Notes: generated by a model from the sequence alone, not told the origin. DNA of 64,000 nt from Prevotella sp. (GCA_017645905.1 JAGCNO010000121.1:1-64000); one strand, 5' to 3'. Counted from the stretch's first letter, positions 1 through 11,700 are shown. A program made the numbers and translations.

Positions 1-752
<752 letters not shown>

Positions 753-762
753 TCTTGGCAAA

Positions 763-1848
763 TTAATTCGGAGCCTGCCTATAGCAGAAGAAGGCGATGA
801 CGGCGTAGATCATATTAGGTATCCAGGCAGCCAGGATTGCTGGCATACCGGCATTGGTGGCGAAGGTGGCCGACACCGTCTGCAACAGGATGTAGGAGAA
901 CGACAGCGCCAGGCCAATGCCTAAGTACATACCCATGCCGCCCTTTCGCTTCCGTGAAGACAGGCTGGCGCCGATGACGGTAAGGATGAACGAGGCGAAC
1001 GAGTTGGAGATGCGCTTGTGGTACTCCACCTCATACTGCACCACGTTCGTCGAGCCGCGCTCCTCCTGCTTCGAGATATAGCGCAGCAGCTCCGGCGAGG
1101 TGAACGTCTCCTGCTGGCCCTTGGAGAACACTAGGTCCATCGGCTCCATCATAATCATCGTGTCGAGCTCGGCACCCGTCTCTATCTGCTCGCGCAGACC
1201 CTTCAGCGTACGGATCTTGTAGTTGATGGCCTTCCAGTGGTTTCGCGAGTCGCTGATGGTGTCATACTGTATGACGTTGGCCGTCATGTGGCTGATGAGC
1301 TTCTTGTTCTCAAACTGGTCCAGCGAGAAGCCGTAGCCACGCTTGGAGATATCGTCGTACTGCTGTATGTAGGCGATGATGCCCGGCCCCACCTGCAGCT
1401 GCACGTTCTGCGCCGAGGTGTTCTTCTTGTTGTTCTTGTATTTCACCTCGAAGGCCTGCCGCGTCACGTTGCCATGTGGAATGACGTAGGCTCCGAGGTA
1501 GTAGTTCACCGCAGCAATGAGCGCCGCCGAGATCATGTAGGGCCGCATGAGCCGGTTGAAGCTCGTACCACTGGCGAGCATGGCGATGATTTCGCTGTTG
1601 CTGGCCAGCTTCGACGTGAAGAAGATGACGGCAATGAAGACGAAGAGCGGCGAGAAGAGGTTCGAGAAGTAGGGCACGAAGTTCACGTAGTAATCGAAGA
1701 TGATGGCCCGCCACGGCGCATGGGTGGCGGCAAACTTCGGCATGTGCTCATTATAGTCGAACACAATGCTGATGCTGATAATCAGCACGATACTATAGAT
1801 GTACGTGCCGATGAACTTCTTGATGATATACCAGTCGAGACGTTTCAA
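763..1848 (-). CDS. lptG: LptF/LptG family lipopolysaccharide export permease
   Basis: Inner-membrane permease of the YjgP/YjgQ family, 361 residues, the usual length. It is part of the LptB2FG ABC exporter that lifts lipopolysaccharide out of the inner membrane towards the LptC-A-D bridge. The sequence shows the family pattern: an N-terminal membrane pair starting with LDWYIIKKFIGTYIYS, a conserved stretch near residue 90 (SNSEIIAMLASGTSFNRLM), a long periplasmic beta-jellyroll-like middle, and three C-terminal hydrophobic segments. LptF and LptG cannot be separated with certainty from sequence alone. The upstream leader on the minus strand is made of short repeats of the form GGTCTAAAGTCTAAGGTC. 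In other Bacteroidota this gene is often near tgt; here a 10-kb surface-protein block lies between them. Confidence 0.88.
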   Translation of the reverse strand: MKRLDWYIIKKFIGTYIYSIVLIISISIVFDYNEHMPKFAATHAPWRAIIFDYYVNFVPYFSNLFSPLFVFIAVIFFTSKLASNSEIIAMLASGTSFNRLMRPYMISAALIAAVNYYLGAYVIPHGNVTRQAFEVKYKNNKKNTSAQNVQLQVGPGIIAYIQQYDDISKRGYGFSLDQFENKKLISHMTANVIQYDTISDSRNHWKAINYKIRTLKGLREQIETGAELDTMIMMEPMDLVFSKGQQETFTSPELLRYISKQEERGSTNVVQYEVEYHKRISNSFASFILTVIGASLSSRKRKGGMGMYLGIGLALSFSYILLQTVSATFATNAGMPAILAAWIPNMIYAVIAFFCYRQAPN

Positions 1849-1892
1849 AGAATTAACGATTTACTGATTTTCGACCTTAGACTTTAGACCTT

Positions 1893-1967
1893 TTATTTCT
1901 CACCATAATGCCCGTATGCCGAGAGCACATCGACATGCACTTCGGGAGAATAGATGATATCATACAT
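1893..1967 (-). pseudogene. RelE/ParE-type toxin remnant (24 codons)
   Basis: A short reading frame, MYDIIYSPEVHVDVLSAYGH and four more residues, then a stop. The opening resembles the start of ParE/RelE-type toxins, where a first beta strand is followed by a helix. The remaining roughly 70 residues of such a toxin are absent. Its ATG overlaps the stop of the antitoxin remnant (TGATG), the usual coupling of a TA operon. The family assignment is inference from the N-terminal pattern and the position. Confidence 0.5.
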
Positions 1968-2113
1968 CAGCCGGCCCTCCTCAAAAAATCGTCTAACGAC
2001 TCACCGGGCAGCATCCTTATGCCTTTCCCCTGCCTAATCTCCTCACGTGCCTCGTCTTCGGCAATGATGCCCATCGTGCGATAAAATTCCGCGTTCAACT
2101 GTAGTGCTGTCAT
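1967..2113 (-). pseudogene. Antitoxin remnant, internally deleted
   Basis: A 48-codon frame starting MTALQLNAEFYRTMGIIAED and ending in GIRMLPGESLDDFLRRAG. From recall of the family, intact Bacteroidota antitoxins of this kind begin with a similar MTxxQLNAEL segment and end near LPGESLxDFL, with about 35-40 further residues in between. Those residues are missing here, so the gene looks internally deleted while staying in frame. It directly precedes and overlaps the toxin remnant. Both lie in an otherwise geneless 370-bp stretch upstream of lptG. Confidence 0.55.
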
Positions 2114-2218
2114 AACTCACGTTAGTTTTGTTTCAGCGTGCAAAGGTAGCCACATTTTCCGAGACTGCCAAATTTCGGGCAGAAAACTTGTATGAAGGTC
2201 TGAGAAAGCGGTGCAGTT

Positions 2219-4573
2219 CTAACGCACGGGGCGAACGGACTGACCGCCGTTGCGGTTGCCGATGTTGTTCCAAGACGCGCCCGCAGAACCAAACTCGAGG
2301 TAGTAGGCGTTGCGCTGGTTGCTCTCGCTGAGCTTCGACGACCAGTAGTCTCCGTATGACCCGTCACCGTCTATCTCGCCGCCCCAGACGGCGCCAGCTG
2401 CGGGCAGGAACACAGAGGCATAGTTCACCTTACCCTTGAACATCCAACCATTCACGCCGTTCTGCGTGGTCCATTCGGAGGTGGCATTGTCGAAGAGCTC
2501 ATTAATCTGTTCAAGCGAAGGGGGATTGTAGGCCTGCGCCTCGTCGAAGGTGTAGTATTCGCCATAGTCCTCCGGCTTGTTTGCTCCCTGATTGCAGCAG
2601 GCCCACTTCGTGCCGCTGGGCAGGGCGAGGTCTATCCAGTGCGGGTGGGCACTGTTAGGGCAGTAGGGGTAGGCCTGCTCCTCTGGGATGTCAACATCTT
2701 TGCCGGCCATGATGTCGATGATGATGGCGATGTCGGCCACGTCGACAGTAATGTCCTTGTTCACGTCGGCCTTGTCTTTGTATTCGGGAGCCTTTCCTGC
2801 CATCACGTCAATGATAGTAGCAATGTCGGCCACGTCCACTGTACCGTCGTCGTTCACGTTGCCCTTCACCACAATCTCCTCAATCTTCTCAAAGTATTTC
2901 CACGCCGACGTGGCTTGGTATTTAGCCTTCGTTCCCTTGGGCACGTAGAGGGTGGCGTTAGCAAACATCGCATCATTGACCCAGAACACTTCTTCATTTG
3001 TTTCAAAGGGCTCAGTAATCAACGAAGTGATGGAAGTCAGTCTTTCGCACATGAAGATGAAAAGGGTCCCCAAGTGCTTCACGCTCTTAGGAATAGTGAT
3101 GGAGCTAAGATACCAGCATCTGTTGAAAGCATCAGCGCCTATGCTCGTCACGCCCTCGGGAATCGTGACGGAGCTTAGGTAGTTGCACTCACTGAAAATA
3201 CCGTTGCTTATGCTTGTCACGCCGCTTTCAAACTTGGCGGAGGTAAGGCCGGTACATTCATAGAACACGTACGCCCCTAAGCTCTTCACGCTGCCAGGAA
3301 TCGTGACGGAGGTCAGGCCGCTGCAATTCGAGAAAGCTGATTCTTCTATGCTCGTCACGCTGTTGGGAATCGTGACGGAGGTCAGGCCGCGGCACTTATA
3401 GAAAGCATAGCCTCCTATGCTCGTCACGCTGTTGGGAATCGTGATGGAGGTCAGACCTTCGCAATCTACGAAAGCCTGATATCCTATGGCCTTCACGCTA
3501 AAATCCAGACCGTAGAAAGAGACAGTGGACGGGATGTCTACGTTGCCAGAGTAACATCTGCCTCCTTCATAAACACCACCCAAGCGATTTGTCACCTCGG
3601 CCGCCATCGTTTCCGTGTTCAGGTTGTAGTAGATGCCGTCAATCTCTATGCCTGTCAGGTCAATCTCAATCTCCTCAATCTTCTGGAACTGATTCCATGC
3701 AGAAGTGGCTTTATATTTATCCTTCGTTCCCTTGGGAACGTAGAGGGTGGCGGTAGAATAAGGTATGGCATAGAATACATAAGTATCAATCACAAAAGGA
3801 TTTAATATGAACGAAATAACGGTTGTAAGGTTGGAGCACCAAGCGAAAGCATACTTATCAATGCTCTTCACACTGCTGGGAATCGCAATGGTGGTAAAGG
3901 GACAGGATTGGAAAGCATACTCTCCAATGCTCTCCACACTATTAGGAATCGTGACGGAGGTCAGACTTTTGCAATTACAAAAAGTATCGTCTCCTATACT
4001 CGTCACGCTATTGGGAATCGTGATGGAGGTCAGGCCGCTGCAACCAAAGAAAGCGCCATTTCCCATGCTCGTCACGCTGTTTGGAATCGTGACGGAGGTC
4101 AGGCCGCTGCAACCAGAGAAAGCAGAGGCTCCTATGCTCGTGACGCTATTGGGAATCGTGATGGAGGTCAGACTGGTACACCCATAAAAAGTATATCCTC
4201 CTATACTCGTCACGCTGCTGGAAATCGTGACGGAGGTCAGGCTGGTACAATTAGCGAAGGCGTGGTCTCCTATGCTCGTGACGCTGTTGGGAATCGTGAT
4301 GGAGGTCAGGCTGCTGCATTTTTCGAAAGCATATTCCCCAATGCTCGAGACACTGTATTGCACTCCGTTGTATTTGACAGAGCCAGGGATGTTGACGGCG
4401 CCGGAATAAGCGTCTTGATTATTTTCCCACTCATAGTAAGTACACATAAACGTGACCTCTGCCGTCTTCTTGGACTGGTCAAAATTGTAGTAGATGTCGT
4501 CGATTTTGGCATCATACGCGCTGGCCATCGCGGGCAGGACGGCAAGCATGAGAATAAAGAGTAACTTTTTCAT
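2219..4573 (-). CDS. BspA-like leucine-rich-repeat surface protein with dockerin-like and FISUMP-like C-terminus
   Basis: 784 residues. A signal peptide ([19 protein letters not shown]) is followed by two similar modules. Each opens with an IDxIYYN segment, continues with 23-residue BspA/TpLRR repeats ([14 protein letters not shown], then AFxxC), and closes with [12 protein letters not shown] and an AWxxFxKIEEI segment. After the second module come two dockerin-like repeats ([20 protein letters not shown] and [20 protein letters not shown]). A C-terminal domain of about 140 residues has the hallmarks of the Fibrobacter succinogenes paralogous domain: [30 protein letters not shown] and a final GGQSVRPVR. 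BspA-type repeats are known for binding host proteins and partner bacteria; the ligand here is unknown. The repeats are very similar at DNA level, so copy number may vary between strains. Confidence 0.88.
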   Translation of the reverse strand: MKKLLFILMLAVLPAMASAYDAKIDDIYYNFDQSKKTAEVTFMCTYYEWENNQDAYSGAVNIPGSVKYNGVQYSVSSIGEYAFEKCSSLTSITIPNSVTSIGDHAFANCTSLTSVTISSSVTSIGGYTFYGCTSLTSITIPNSVTSIGASAFSGCSGLTSVTIPNSVTSMGNGAFFGCSGLTSITIPNSVTSIGDDTFCNCKSLTSVTIPNSVESIGEYAFQSCPFTTIAIPSSVKSIDKYAFAWCSNLTTVISFILNPFVIDTYVFYAIPYSTATLYVPKGTKDKYKATSAWNQFQKIEEIEIDLTGIEIDGIYYNLNTETMAAEVTNRLGGVYEGGRCYSGNVDIPSTVSFYGLDFSVKAIGYQAFVDCEGLTSITIPNSVTSIGGYAFYKCRGLTSVTIPNSVTSIEESAFSNCSGLTSVTIPGSVKSLGAYVFYECTGLTSAKFESGVTSISNGIFSECNYLSSVTIPEGVTSIGADAFNRCWYLSSITIPKSVKHLGTLFIFMCERLTSITSLITEPFETNEEVFWVNDAMFANATLYVPKGTKAKYQATSAWKYFEKIEEIVVKGNVNDDGTVDVADIATIIDVMAGKAPEYKDKADVNKDITVDVADIAIIIDIMAGKDVDIPEEQAYPYCPNSAHPHWIDLALPSGTKWACCNQGANKPEDYGEYYTFDEAQAYNPPSLEQINELFDNATSEWTTQNGVNGWMFKGKVNYASVFLPAAGAVWGGEIDGDGSYGDYWSSKLSESNQRNAYYLEFGSAGASWNNIGNRNGGQSVRPVR

Positions 4574-4617
4574 AGTGTTTATAGTTTAAGTGAAAAATCA
4601 GAAAATAGTTTCGTCGG

Positions 4618-4649
4618 CAAAGATAATGATATTTTCCGATACGACCAAA
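4618..4649 (-). promoter_or_regulatory. Bacteroidota-type promoter of the BspA-like gene
   Basis: On the minus strand, TTTG (4649-4646) and TATCTTTG (4625-4618) are 20 bp apart, matching the Bacteroidota -33 TTTG and -7 TAnnTTTG elements. The start codon at 4573 is about 45 bp downstream. Confidence 0.7.
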
Positions 4650-4721
4650 TATTTTTAGCCTACATTATTCATGGACCTATATTTTTACATGAATGACCAT
4701 GAATGTCCACGAATTTCTCAT

Positions 4722-4779
4722 TAATATAATTTTTGAACAATTCGTGGTCATTCATGGTCATTCATGTTAAAGAAAAAAG
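4722..4779. repeat. 58-bp direct repeat, copy 1
   Basis: Identical to 4982-5039. The repeat contains TTCGTGGTCATTCATGGTCA and related ATTCATGG words, also present as looser copies at 4680-4710 and 24421-24460. The two identical copies flank the palindromic element at 4808-4930. Confidence 0.85.
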
Positions 4780-4807
4780 AATCAGTCGATATTTCTGGTG
4801 CATGATG

Positions 4808-4930
4808 GCGCAGCCGCTCCCCTCCCATGTAGGGGAGGGGCAAGGGTGGGGTCAGTAATTAAAAGATTCACAGATAAGTTACCTACCCCACCCCTAACCC
4901 CTCCCCTTAAAGGGAGGGGAGCGGCTGCGC
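4808..4930. repeat. GC-rich nested palindromic element (hairpin pair)
   Basis: The outermost 18 bp, GCGCAGCCGCTCCCCTCC at 4808-4825, are perfectly inverted at 4913-4930. Inside are two smaller palindromes built on CTCCCCTCCC and GGGAGGGG, with GGGGTC and ACCCC facing each other across an AT-rich core. The vocabulary is that of the GACCC...GGGTC elements at 14201, 15471, 28152 and 31581. Here, however, the GGGTC-type ends point inward, so it may be two half-elements or a related family. Confidence 0.75.
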
Positions 4931-4981
4931 ACCATTTAAGTGAACCATTCTTCATTTGGTGACTTTTTAAAGTGGGCTCAA

Positions 4982-5039
4982 TAATATAATTTTTGAACAA
5001 TTCGTGGTCATTCATGGTCATTCATGTTAAAGAAAAAAG
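4982..5039. repeat. 58-bp direct repeat, copy 2
   Basis: Second identical copy of 4722-4779. The pair may be the trace of an insertion or local duplication around the palindromic element. At 58 bp it is too long for a simple target-site duplication. Confidence 0.85.
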
Positions 5040-5146
5040 GACATTCTGTTCGTCGGGATTTGCAAATCCGACGTAGCGGAGAAGGAGGATAGTGGTTTCT
5101 TAGGGCTTGGACGGATTATTGTTTTGGAATGAGCCGCTCTCTCTCA

Positions 5147-5213
5147 TAGTTTCCTCCGTGGAAACTCACAGTTTCCTTAGGGGGAACTGTCAGTTTCCTT
5201 ACTGGAAACTATC
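5147..5213. repeat. AGTTTCC / GGAAACT short palindromic repeats
   Basis: AGTTTCC and GGAAACT (or GGGAACT) words alternate about every 10-17 bp, giving several potential hairpins. A matching cluster lies at 34625-34690. The rest of 5040-5352 shows no gene or other clear signal. Confidence 0.6.
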
Positions 5214-5352
5214 AGAGTACTACGTTATGTTTATCACTTTGGTACGTTCAGAGCTCGAGACATCCTGGCTCAATCCCGACGAAGGAGGGTATGAAAATGT
5301 GTAACTGAGCTGTTACTGACACTCGGACTTTTAGTTAAAACTGTTTAATTCT

Positions 5353-5383
5353 TTTGCTACATAATGCTTTTTCCCTAAATTTG
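5353..5383 (+). promoter_or_regulatory. Bacteroidota-type promoter of the 5482 gene
   Basis: TTTG (5353-5356), a 19-bp spacer, then TAAATTTG (5376-5383). The 90-bp leader that follows is made of AAAATTGAAAAATTA-like AT repeats up to the ATG at 5482. Confidence 0.75.
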
Positions 5384-5481
5384 TAGCAAAATTGAAAAAT
5401 TAAAAAATTATAAAATTGAAAGATTGAAAAAATTAGAAAATTATAAAATTATAAGATTAATAAACGAAACCATCAAGCACT

Positions 5482-8400
5482 ATGAAAAAGTTTATCTCTA
5501 TCCTGACGCTTCTCTTATTGGGAGGTCTGTTTTCCAGTGAGTTGTGGGCCTACGACCTGTACGTGGGCGGTATTATGGTGACGGCGTCGAATGCTTCGGG
5601 CATTACGGGCGATGGCATCAGCGGCTCCGTGACCTACGATAACAGCACGAAGACGCTGACGCTGACAAATGCCGCGATTACGCCCGAGAGTTCAAACGGT
5701 ATCACTTCGCATATTGACGGGCTTAAGATTGTGGTTCACGGCAACAGCTTTATACAAACAAACAATAATGGCATCGAAAGTACGAAGAATCTCACCATCA
5801 AGAGCGATAATTTCAGCGTGCTGAATATTACGGCAGACAACACGAACTATGTCGGTATCTGGGCGACGGAAGGCAGCAAGCTTACCATAGAGGATATGTG
5901 GTTGAATGTCAAGGGCTCAATAGGAATCTTAGGCAACAATGAAAGCAAGCTCCAGCTCACCCGATGCTATGTCTATGTGTCGTCAGATAATATCAATTAC
6001 TCATGCGTAAGCGGTTTTTCGGACATCGGGACGAGGGGTGTGAAGTACGACTACAACGGCATTACCTTCAACGCTACGAACAAGCGCTTGGAGTACAGCT
6101 CCGGAGGCATTGTGAAGACGCACGCGATGATGCCCCGCATCGCGGTGGGCAGATTCATCTGGGACGTGCGCTCCGATACCACGATTACGAGCAACACCCC
6201 GGGTTCGTGCATGTCAAAGGGAACCATCACCTTCAATGCCAGCAGCCGCACGCTGACCATGAAAGGTGTCGAAATGAATTCGGAAAGCTTCCACAGCATC
6301 GTGTACTTAGGACCCTACGGAGGCGGTGACCTCAATATCAAGGTCGTTGGCTCGAACACCGTCTCGCTTACAGAAAACACCTCCTCCCGGGGCATCTATT
6401 CCATTGACTACGGCGTGAACATCTACGGCGAAGGGCCGAACAACTCAAGACTCACCATCAACAACACGAAAGGTATTGGTATAGACCTTGGGGGTAACAA
6501 AACTAAGACCCTGTCGCTAAAGGACCTCCAGCTCATGGTCAATTCTACAACGGCAAGGAGCATCTACGGAGGCCGTTCTTCCAAACTTAATATCGACAAT
6601 AGTTATGTGGTAGCCAACTACGGCATAGCGGGCTTCACGGACTGCACCCTGACAGCCTGCCACCCCGGTTCAAGCGCACTACACTTCTCGTCGGAGCTGC
6701 AGGGCTTCACCGAGGACGACGAGACCCTTTGCAATGATGTCGTGAGAATAAGTCTGGGATACTACTTGAGAATCGGCGACACGTATGCGACAAAGGCCAA
6801 CAAGAACGACATTCTGGGCAATGGACAGTTCAGCTACGACCCCGAGACGAACGTTCTCACGCTGAATAATGCGAAGCTGACCACAGAAAGCACCTGTATC
6901 CTCAACCGCATTGAGGACCTGACCGTCGATGTGGTAGGCTCGGCCAACCTTACGAGCACAGGGAATACCGCTATTTATTCGACAACGAGCATGACCCTCA
7001 AGAGCGACACATACGCAGACCTTACGCTCAATGCTCCCTCTTCCAAATATTGCGCATTGTGGCTGGCCGGGCCTGGTCACATGAATATCGAGAAGCTATG
7101 GCTCACCGCCACCGCCGCCTTCCCCATCTACGGTAGCGGCGGCACCGACAGCAAAGGTCCAGAGCTCTGGGTGTTGTACAGCAATGTCGTCGCAAAATCA
7201 ACGGCCAGCAATTCGTGTATCAGAGGCTTCGATTATGTATTCAGATGGAGCGTTAACCTGAACTACGACGGCAGCGAATATAACACCATCTACAAGTGCA
7301 TGTACAACAGCGATGGAGAAATCCTGACATCCCACACGCTGAAGCCTTACCTGTCGGTGAAGAAGTACATCTTTGATACGAACATTGATACCAGTTTGAG
7401 CGCAAACTCACCAGGTGCCGGCATCACCAGCGGCACTATCCAGTACAAAAAAGACGGAACACTGACCTTGAACAACGTAACGATCGACGCTGAAGGCTAT
7501 AGCGGCATCTGCTACTACGGCGAAGAAGACCTCGTCGTCAAGGTGAAGGGCGAGAACACCATCGTCAGCAAATCAGGCGGCCAGCTTAGTCCCGTCTACT
7601 GCTACGGCACAGACCTCACCATCTGCGGCGATGACAGGTATAGCTCAAAGCTCACCCTCAAGAACAGTAACGCTCCTGCCATAGAGATGGAGGGAGAGAA
7701 CACGCTGGCCCTCAAGGACATGAACCTCAACGCTGCAGGAACAACGGCCTATTACAGCCTCGTCGGCCACAAGACCGTCAGCATCGACATCAACAACTGT
7801 GACGTCACGCTCAACCACAACATGAACGTCTTCAAAGACTGCACGATGACCTACTGCGACGTGGTCGAGCCCGAGGGTGCCTACTTCTCGCCCAAGCTGG
7901 GAGGCTTTACCACTAACGGCTCGTCGGTCTACAGCGGCAAGGTGGTGATAGGAGATGTGAGTTACGGCTTGTGCATCGGCGAGACCTGGGTCAACACATC
8001 TAATGCTCCCGACATCCTGGGCAACGGACAGTTCAGCTACGACGCCGCTACCAAGACGCTCACCGTCAAGGACGCTCGCCTTGAGAACATGGATGGCGGT
8101 CAGGGCAACGGAATCGACAACCGCCGTGTTGACGGGCTCACCATCAATTTCGAAGGCTACAACACCATCACCTCACGCAACAGCACGATTTATTCGGAAA
8201 AGCAGTTCTACATCGCCGGCTCCGGCTTCCTCAACGCCACCTCTACCGATGGCAGTCCCTTGTTCTTCGCAGGCGACTGCAACAAGTGTATCATCGACGG
8301 ATCCACGCTCGTGCTCAACGGCAGGAATGCCATTATGGACTATGACAACGACGCCACCCTCTTCGTGAGAGGCGAGAAAGCCTATCTTGCACTCAATCCC

Positions 8401-8736
8401 GCCGAGGGTCAACTTGCCATCAACAACCTGAGCCAACTGTGGCTGAATGGCGGACAGCGGATAGCCAAGCCCGAAGGTGCAAAATTCTCCACGTCGCTCA
8501 AGACACTCACCTTAGACGACGTAAACGCCTACAAGGGCAAGGCCATCATCTGCAAAGGAAGCCTCGCCGACGTCAACCGTGACGGAACGGTGGATGTTGC
8601 CGACATCGGCTGTGTCATCGATGCGATGGCCGGCACCGCAAGCTCCGAGATTATGATCTTTGCCGACGTGAACGCCGACGGCACCGTCGACGTGGCAGAC
8701 ATCGGCAGCGTCATCGACGAGATGGCAGCGAATTAA
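5482..8736 (+). CDS. Large secreted module-repeat protein with dockerin-like C-terminus (paralog 1)
   Basis: 1084 residues, family not firmly recognised. The signal peptide (MKKFISILTLLLLGG...LWA) is followed by five modules alternating in two types. Type A starts like YDLYVGG and continues to GDGISGSVTYDxxTKTLTLxNA. Type B starts like RFIWDVRSDT and continues to GTITFNASSRTLTM. The order is A-B-A-B-A. Each module continues with N-, S- and T-rich short strands (LTIKSDNF, LTIEDMWLNV), suggesting a right-handed beta-helix or the carbohydrate-binding-like fold of DUF4353-type proteins. The C-terminus has two dockerin-like repeats ([40 protein letters not shown]). It is probably exported and surface-exposed. 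A close paralog starts 31 bp downstream, so the two are likely co-transcribed. Function unknown; an adhesin or glycan-binding role is inference. Confidence 0.85.
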   Translation: MKKFISILTLLLLGGLFSSELWAYDLYVGGIMVTASNASGITGDGISGSVTYDNSTKTLTLTNAAITPESSNGITSHIDGLKIVVHGNSFIQTNNNGIESTKNLTIKSDNFSVLNITADNTNYVGIWATEGSKLTIEDMWLNVKGSIGILGNNESKLQLTRCYVYVSSDNINYSCVSGFSDIGTRGVKYDYNGITFNATNKRLEYSSGGIVKTHAMMPRIAVGRFIWDVRSDTTITSNTPGSCMSKGTITFNASSRTLTMKGVEMNSESFHSIVYLGPYGGGDLNIKVVGSNTVSLTENTSSRGIYSIDYGVNIYGEGPNNSRLTINNTKGIGIDLGGNKTKTLSLKDLQLMVNSTTARSIYGGRSSKLNIDNSYVVANYGIAGFTDCTLTACHPGSSALHFSSELQGFTEDDETLCNDVVRISLGYYLRIGDTYATKANKNDILGNGQFSYDPETNVLTLNNAKLTTESTCILNRIEDLTVDVVGSANLTSTGNTAIYSTTSMTLKSDTYADLTLNAPSSKYCALWLAGPGHMNIEKLWLTATAAFPIYGSGGTDSKGPELWVLYSNVVAKSTASNSCIRGFDYVFRWSVNLNYDGSEYNTIYKCMYNSDGEILTSHTLKPYLSVKKYIFDTNIDTSLSANSPGAGITSGTIQYKKDGTLTLNNVTIDAEGYSGICYYGEEDLVVKVKGENTIVSKSGGQLSPVYCYGTDLTICGDDRYSSKLTLKNSNAPAIEMEGENTLALKDMNLNAAGTTAYYSLVGHKTVSIDINNCDVTLNHNMNVFKDCTMTYCDVVEPEGAYFSPKLGGFTTNGSSVYSGKVVIGDVSYGLCIGETWVNTSNAPDILGNGQFSYDAATKTLTVKDARLENMDGGQGNGIDNRRVDGLTINFEGYNTITSRNSTIYSEKQFYIAGSGFLNATSTDGSPLFFAGDCNKCIIDGSTLVLNGRNAIMDYDNDATLFVRGEKAYLALNPAEGQLAINNLSQLWLNGGQRIAKPEGAKFSTSLKTLTLDDVNAYKGKAIICKGSLADVNRDGTVDVADIGCVIDAMAGTASSEIMIFADVNADGTVDVADIGSVIDEMAAN

Positions 8737-8767
8737 GAACAATGAAGATAAAAAAACATCGAGCACT

Positions 8768-11700
8768 ATGAAAAAGTTACTTTCTATTCTGACCCTTCTC
8801 TTATTGGGAGGTCTGTTTTCCAGTAAATTGTGGGCTTACGACCTGTACGTGGCTGGCAAACAAGTGACGGCGTTGAATGCGAAGAATATCACCGGCGATT
8901 ACATTATGGGCACCGTGAGCTATGATAACGCCACGAAAACGCTCACGCTAAATAATGCCACCATCGCTGATCCTAACAACGTCGGCATCCGCAACGCAGG
9001 CATCGAGGGGCTGACCATCCTCGTTCACGGCAACAGCGAAATCAGCTCGGGCTATAATGCTATCTACTGCGAAGAGAAAACCATTATCAAGAGTGACAAT
9101 TTCTCCAGCCTGACCGTCGCCTCTACCTCAACCAATGATCACGTCGGCATCTGGCAGAAGAGCGACAAGACCCTGCGCATAGAGCAGATATGGCTGACGA
9201 TCAATGCCCCTTATCCCATTTATGGCAACAAGGATGGGAAGCTGGAACTCTACGAATGTAATGTCAATGCAAACAGCACCCAGAACCTCCCATGCGTCTG
9301 CCGATTCACATCAATCGAGACCTGGGGCGTGACGTATACATACGACGGGTCTTCATACGATGCTACCGACCAGCGACTGGAGGATAAAACGGGCAATGTG
9401 CTGAAGTCGCACATCTTCAGGCCCCGCATCACCGTGGGCAAGTACATCTGGAATGTGCGCAACGATGCCGAAATCACAAAGAGCACAGCCGGCGCAGGAC
9501 TTTCCCAAGGCACCATCACATTCAGCCAAAGCAACCGTACGCTGACCTTAGACAACGTCTCCATGTACATCGGAGGCTATGTCAACATAAGATACAACGA
9601 TGATCCGGGCAACGGTATTCTCAGAATCAAAGTCGTGGGCAAAAACACCATGCAGCTGGCTACTGGCAACAGCGCACAGGGAATCTACTCCATGAACAAC
9701 GGCGTGTACATCTACGGCGACGGGGCGGAAAGCTCATCGCTCACCATCGCCAACACGAAAGGCGTGGGAATCGAGCTCGATAATGTCGAAGACAAAAACC
9801 TGACGATCAGCAATGTGAGGCTCTTCATCTCATCGAAAGAGAGAAGGAGTATCTACGGCAACGGGACGGCAGGCATCTACATCTACAACAGCGCGGTGAC
9901 TGCCAACTACGGCATTTCCGGATTTAAGGACTGTACCCTTTCGGCCTGCTACGTGACTAATGGCGGCGAGTTCTCGCCATCGCTGAAGGGCTTTTCCGAC
10001 AACGACGTGGACCTGACCGCCGGAGTGGTGCAGATTAATCCGGGCTACGCCCTGTTGGTCTGCGGCGCAAGAGTGACGGAATCGAACAAAAACGACATCC
10101 GCGGCGACGGTCAGTTCAGCTACAACCCGAATACGAATACGCTCACGCTGGACAATGCCAAAGTCAGCACCGTTGGGTCGTGTATCTCCAACAGCATCAA
10201 GAACCTGAAAATAAAGGTGGTGGGGACAGCTTCACTCACCAGCACTGCGGGGCATGGTATTTTTTCTAATAAGCCCTTCACTCTCTACAGCCAAACCTTT
10301 GCTGACGTGACCGTCAAGTCGACCTCCTCCGACGCTTACGCTGGAATATGGATGGACGGCGAGGGACTGATGACCATAGAGAATGTATGGCTCGATGCAT
10401 CAGGCACGGACGCCATCTTAGGCAACAAAGATGCCAAGCTCTTCCTTGACGAATGTAACGTCCATGCAAAATCGGCCAGCGGTAAATCATGCGTCAGTAG
10501 ATTCAGCGGCATCACTACCATCGGCGTCATCTATAATTACGATGACATCAAATATGACCCCAACTCCAAAAAGATGGTCGACAAAGCCGGAGAGACACTC
10601 ACAGAACACACCTTTAGGCCCCGCATGGCAGTAAACAAGTACATCTGGGATCCGCGCGACGATGCCACCCTCAACGCAAACACTGCCGGCGCAGGCATCG
10701 AGTCGGGCACCATCACCTACAATAGTGATAAAGGCATCCTCACCATGGACAATGTCACTATCAACGCTGGAAAACAAAACGGCATCAGCTATTACGGCCC
10801 CGTGGACTTCAAGGACCTCATCATCAAAATCAAGGGTGAGAACTTCATCAACTACAACTCCTCCAGCTTCGGAAAACCCATCTTCTGCAGTGGTAATAAC
10901 CTCACCATCTGCCAGGCTCCGCAATCGCCCAACTCACCGACTCCTAAGCTCACCCTCAACCCCAGCAACGCGGCGGGAATCATAATGGAAGGCGAAAAGA
11001 CCCTGGCCATAAGAGACATCAACCTCTACATCTCGTCGGGTGGAGATTACTACAGCCTCTACGGCAACAGCACCGCCAGCCTTGAAATAGAAAACAGCGA
11101 GGTGACCCTAGAAAAAACCTTGAACCACTTCCGCTCGCTCACCATGATCGGCTGCGACATTGCCGAGCCCGAAGGTGTCAGGTTCTCGCCAGAGAAGATG
11201 TGCTTAGTGTTCGATGACAATAGCATGTGCACCGGCAAGGTTGTCATAGGCGAGGTGAACTATGGCATGTACATCGGCGAGACAAGTGTCTTGGCATCTA
11301 ACGCTGCCGACATCCTCGGCGACGGCCATTTCAGCTACGACTCGCCTACGAAGACGCTTACGGTCTGCGACGCCGACCTGGAGAACATGGAAGGCACGCT
11401 GGGCTCAGGCATCAGCAACCGCAAAATCGACGGACTCACCATCAACCTCGAAGGCAACAACCATATCACAGTCCGCAACTCCGTGATCTATTCAGATAAA
11501 AACATCAACATCAAAGGCACGGGAGCACTCACCGCCAAATCAAACCACTCTGCCCTCTACTTCGGAAGCCAGGAGGACATCAATTGTACCATCGACGGGC
11601 CAACCCTGATTCTCAAGAGCCAGATTCCCATTTCAGATTATTACACACATACAACCCTCGTACTCAAGGGCGATAAAACCTACATCGCACTCGAGCCAAA

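Noticed and set aside
4782..5021. 79-codon minus-strand frame across the palindromic element
   Set aside because: It is translation of the inverted repeats and the direct repeat; no independent support.
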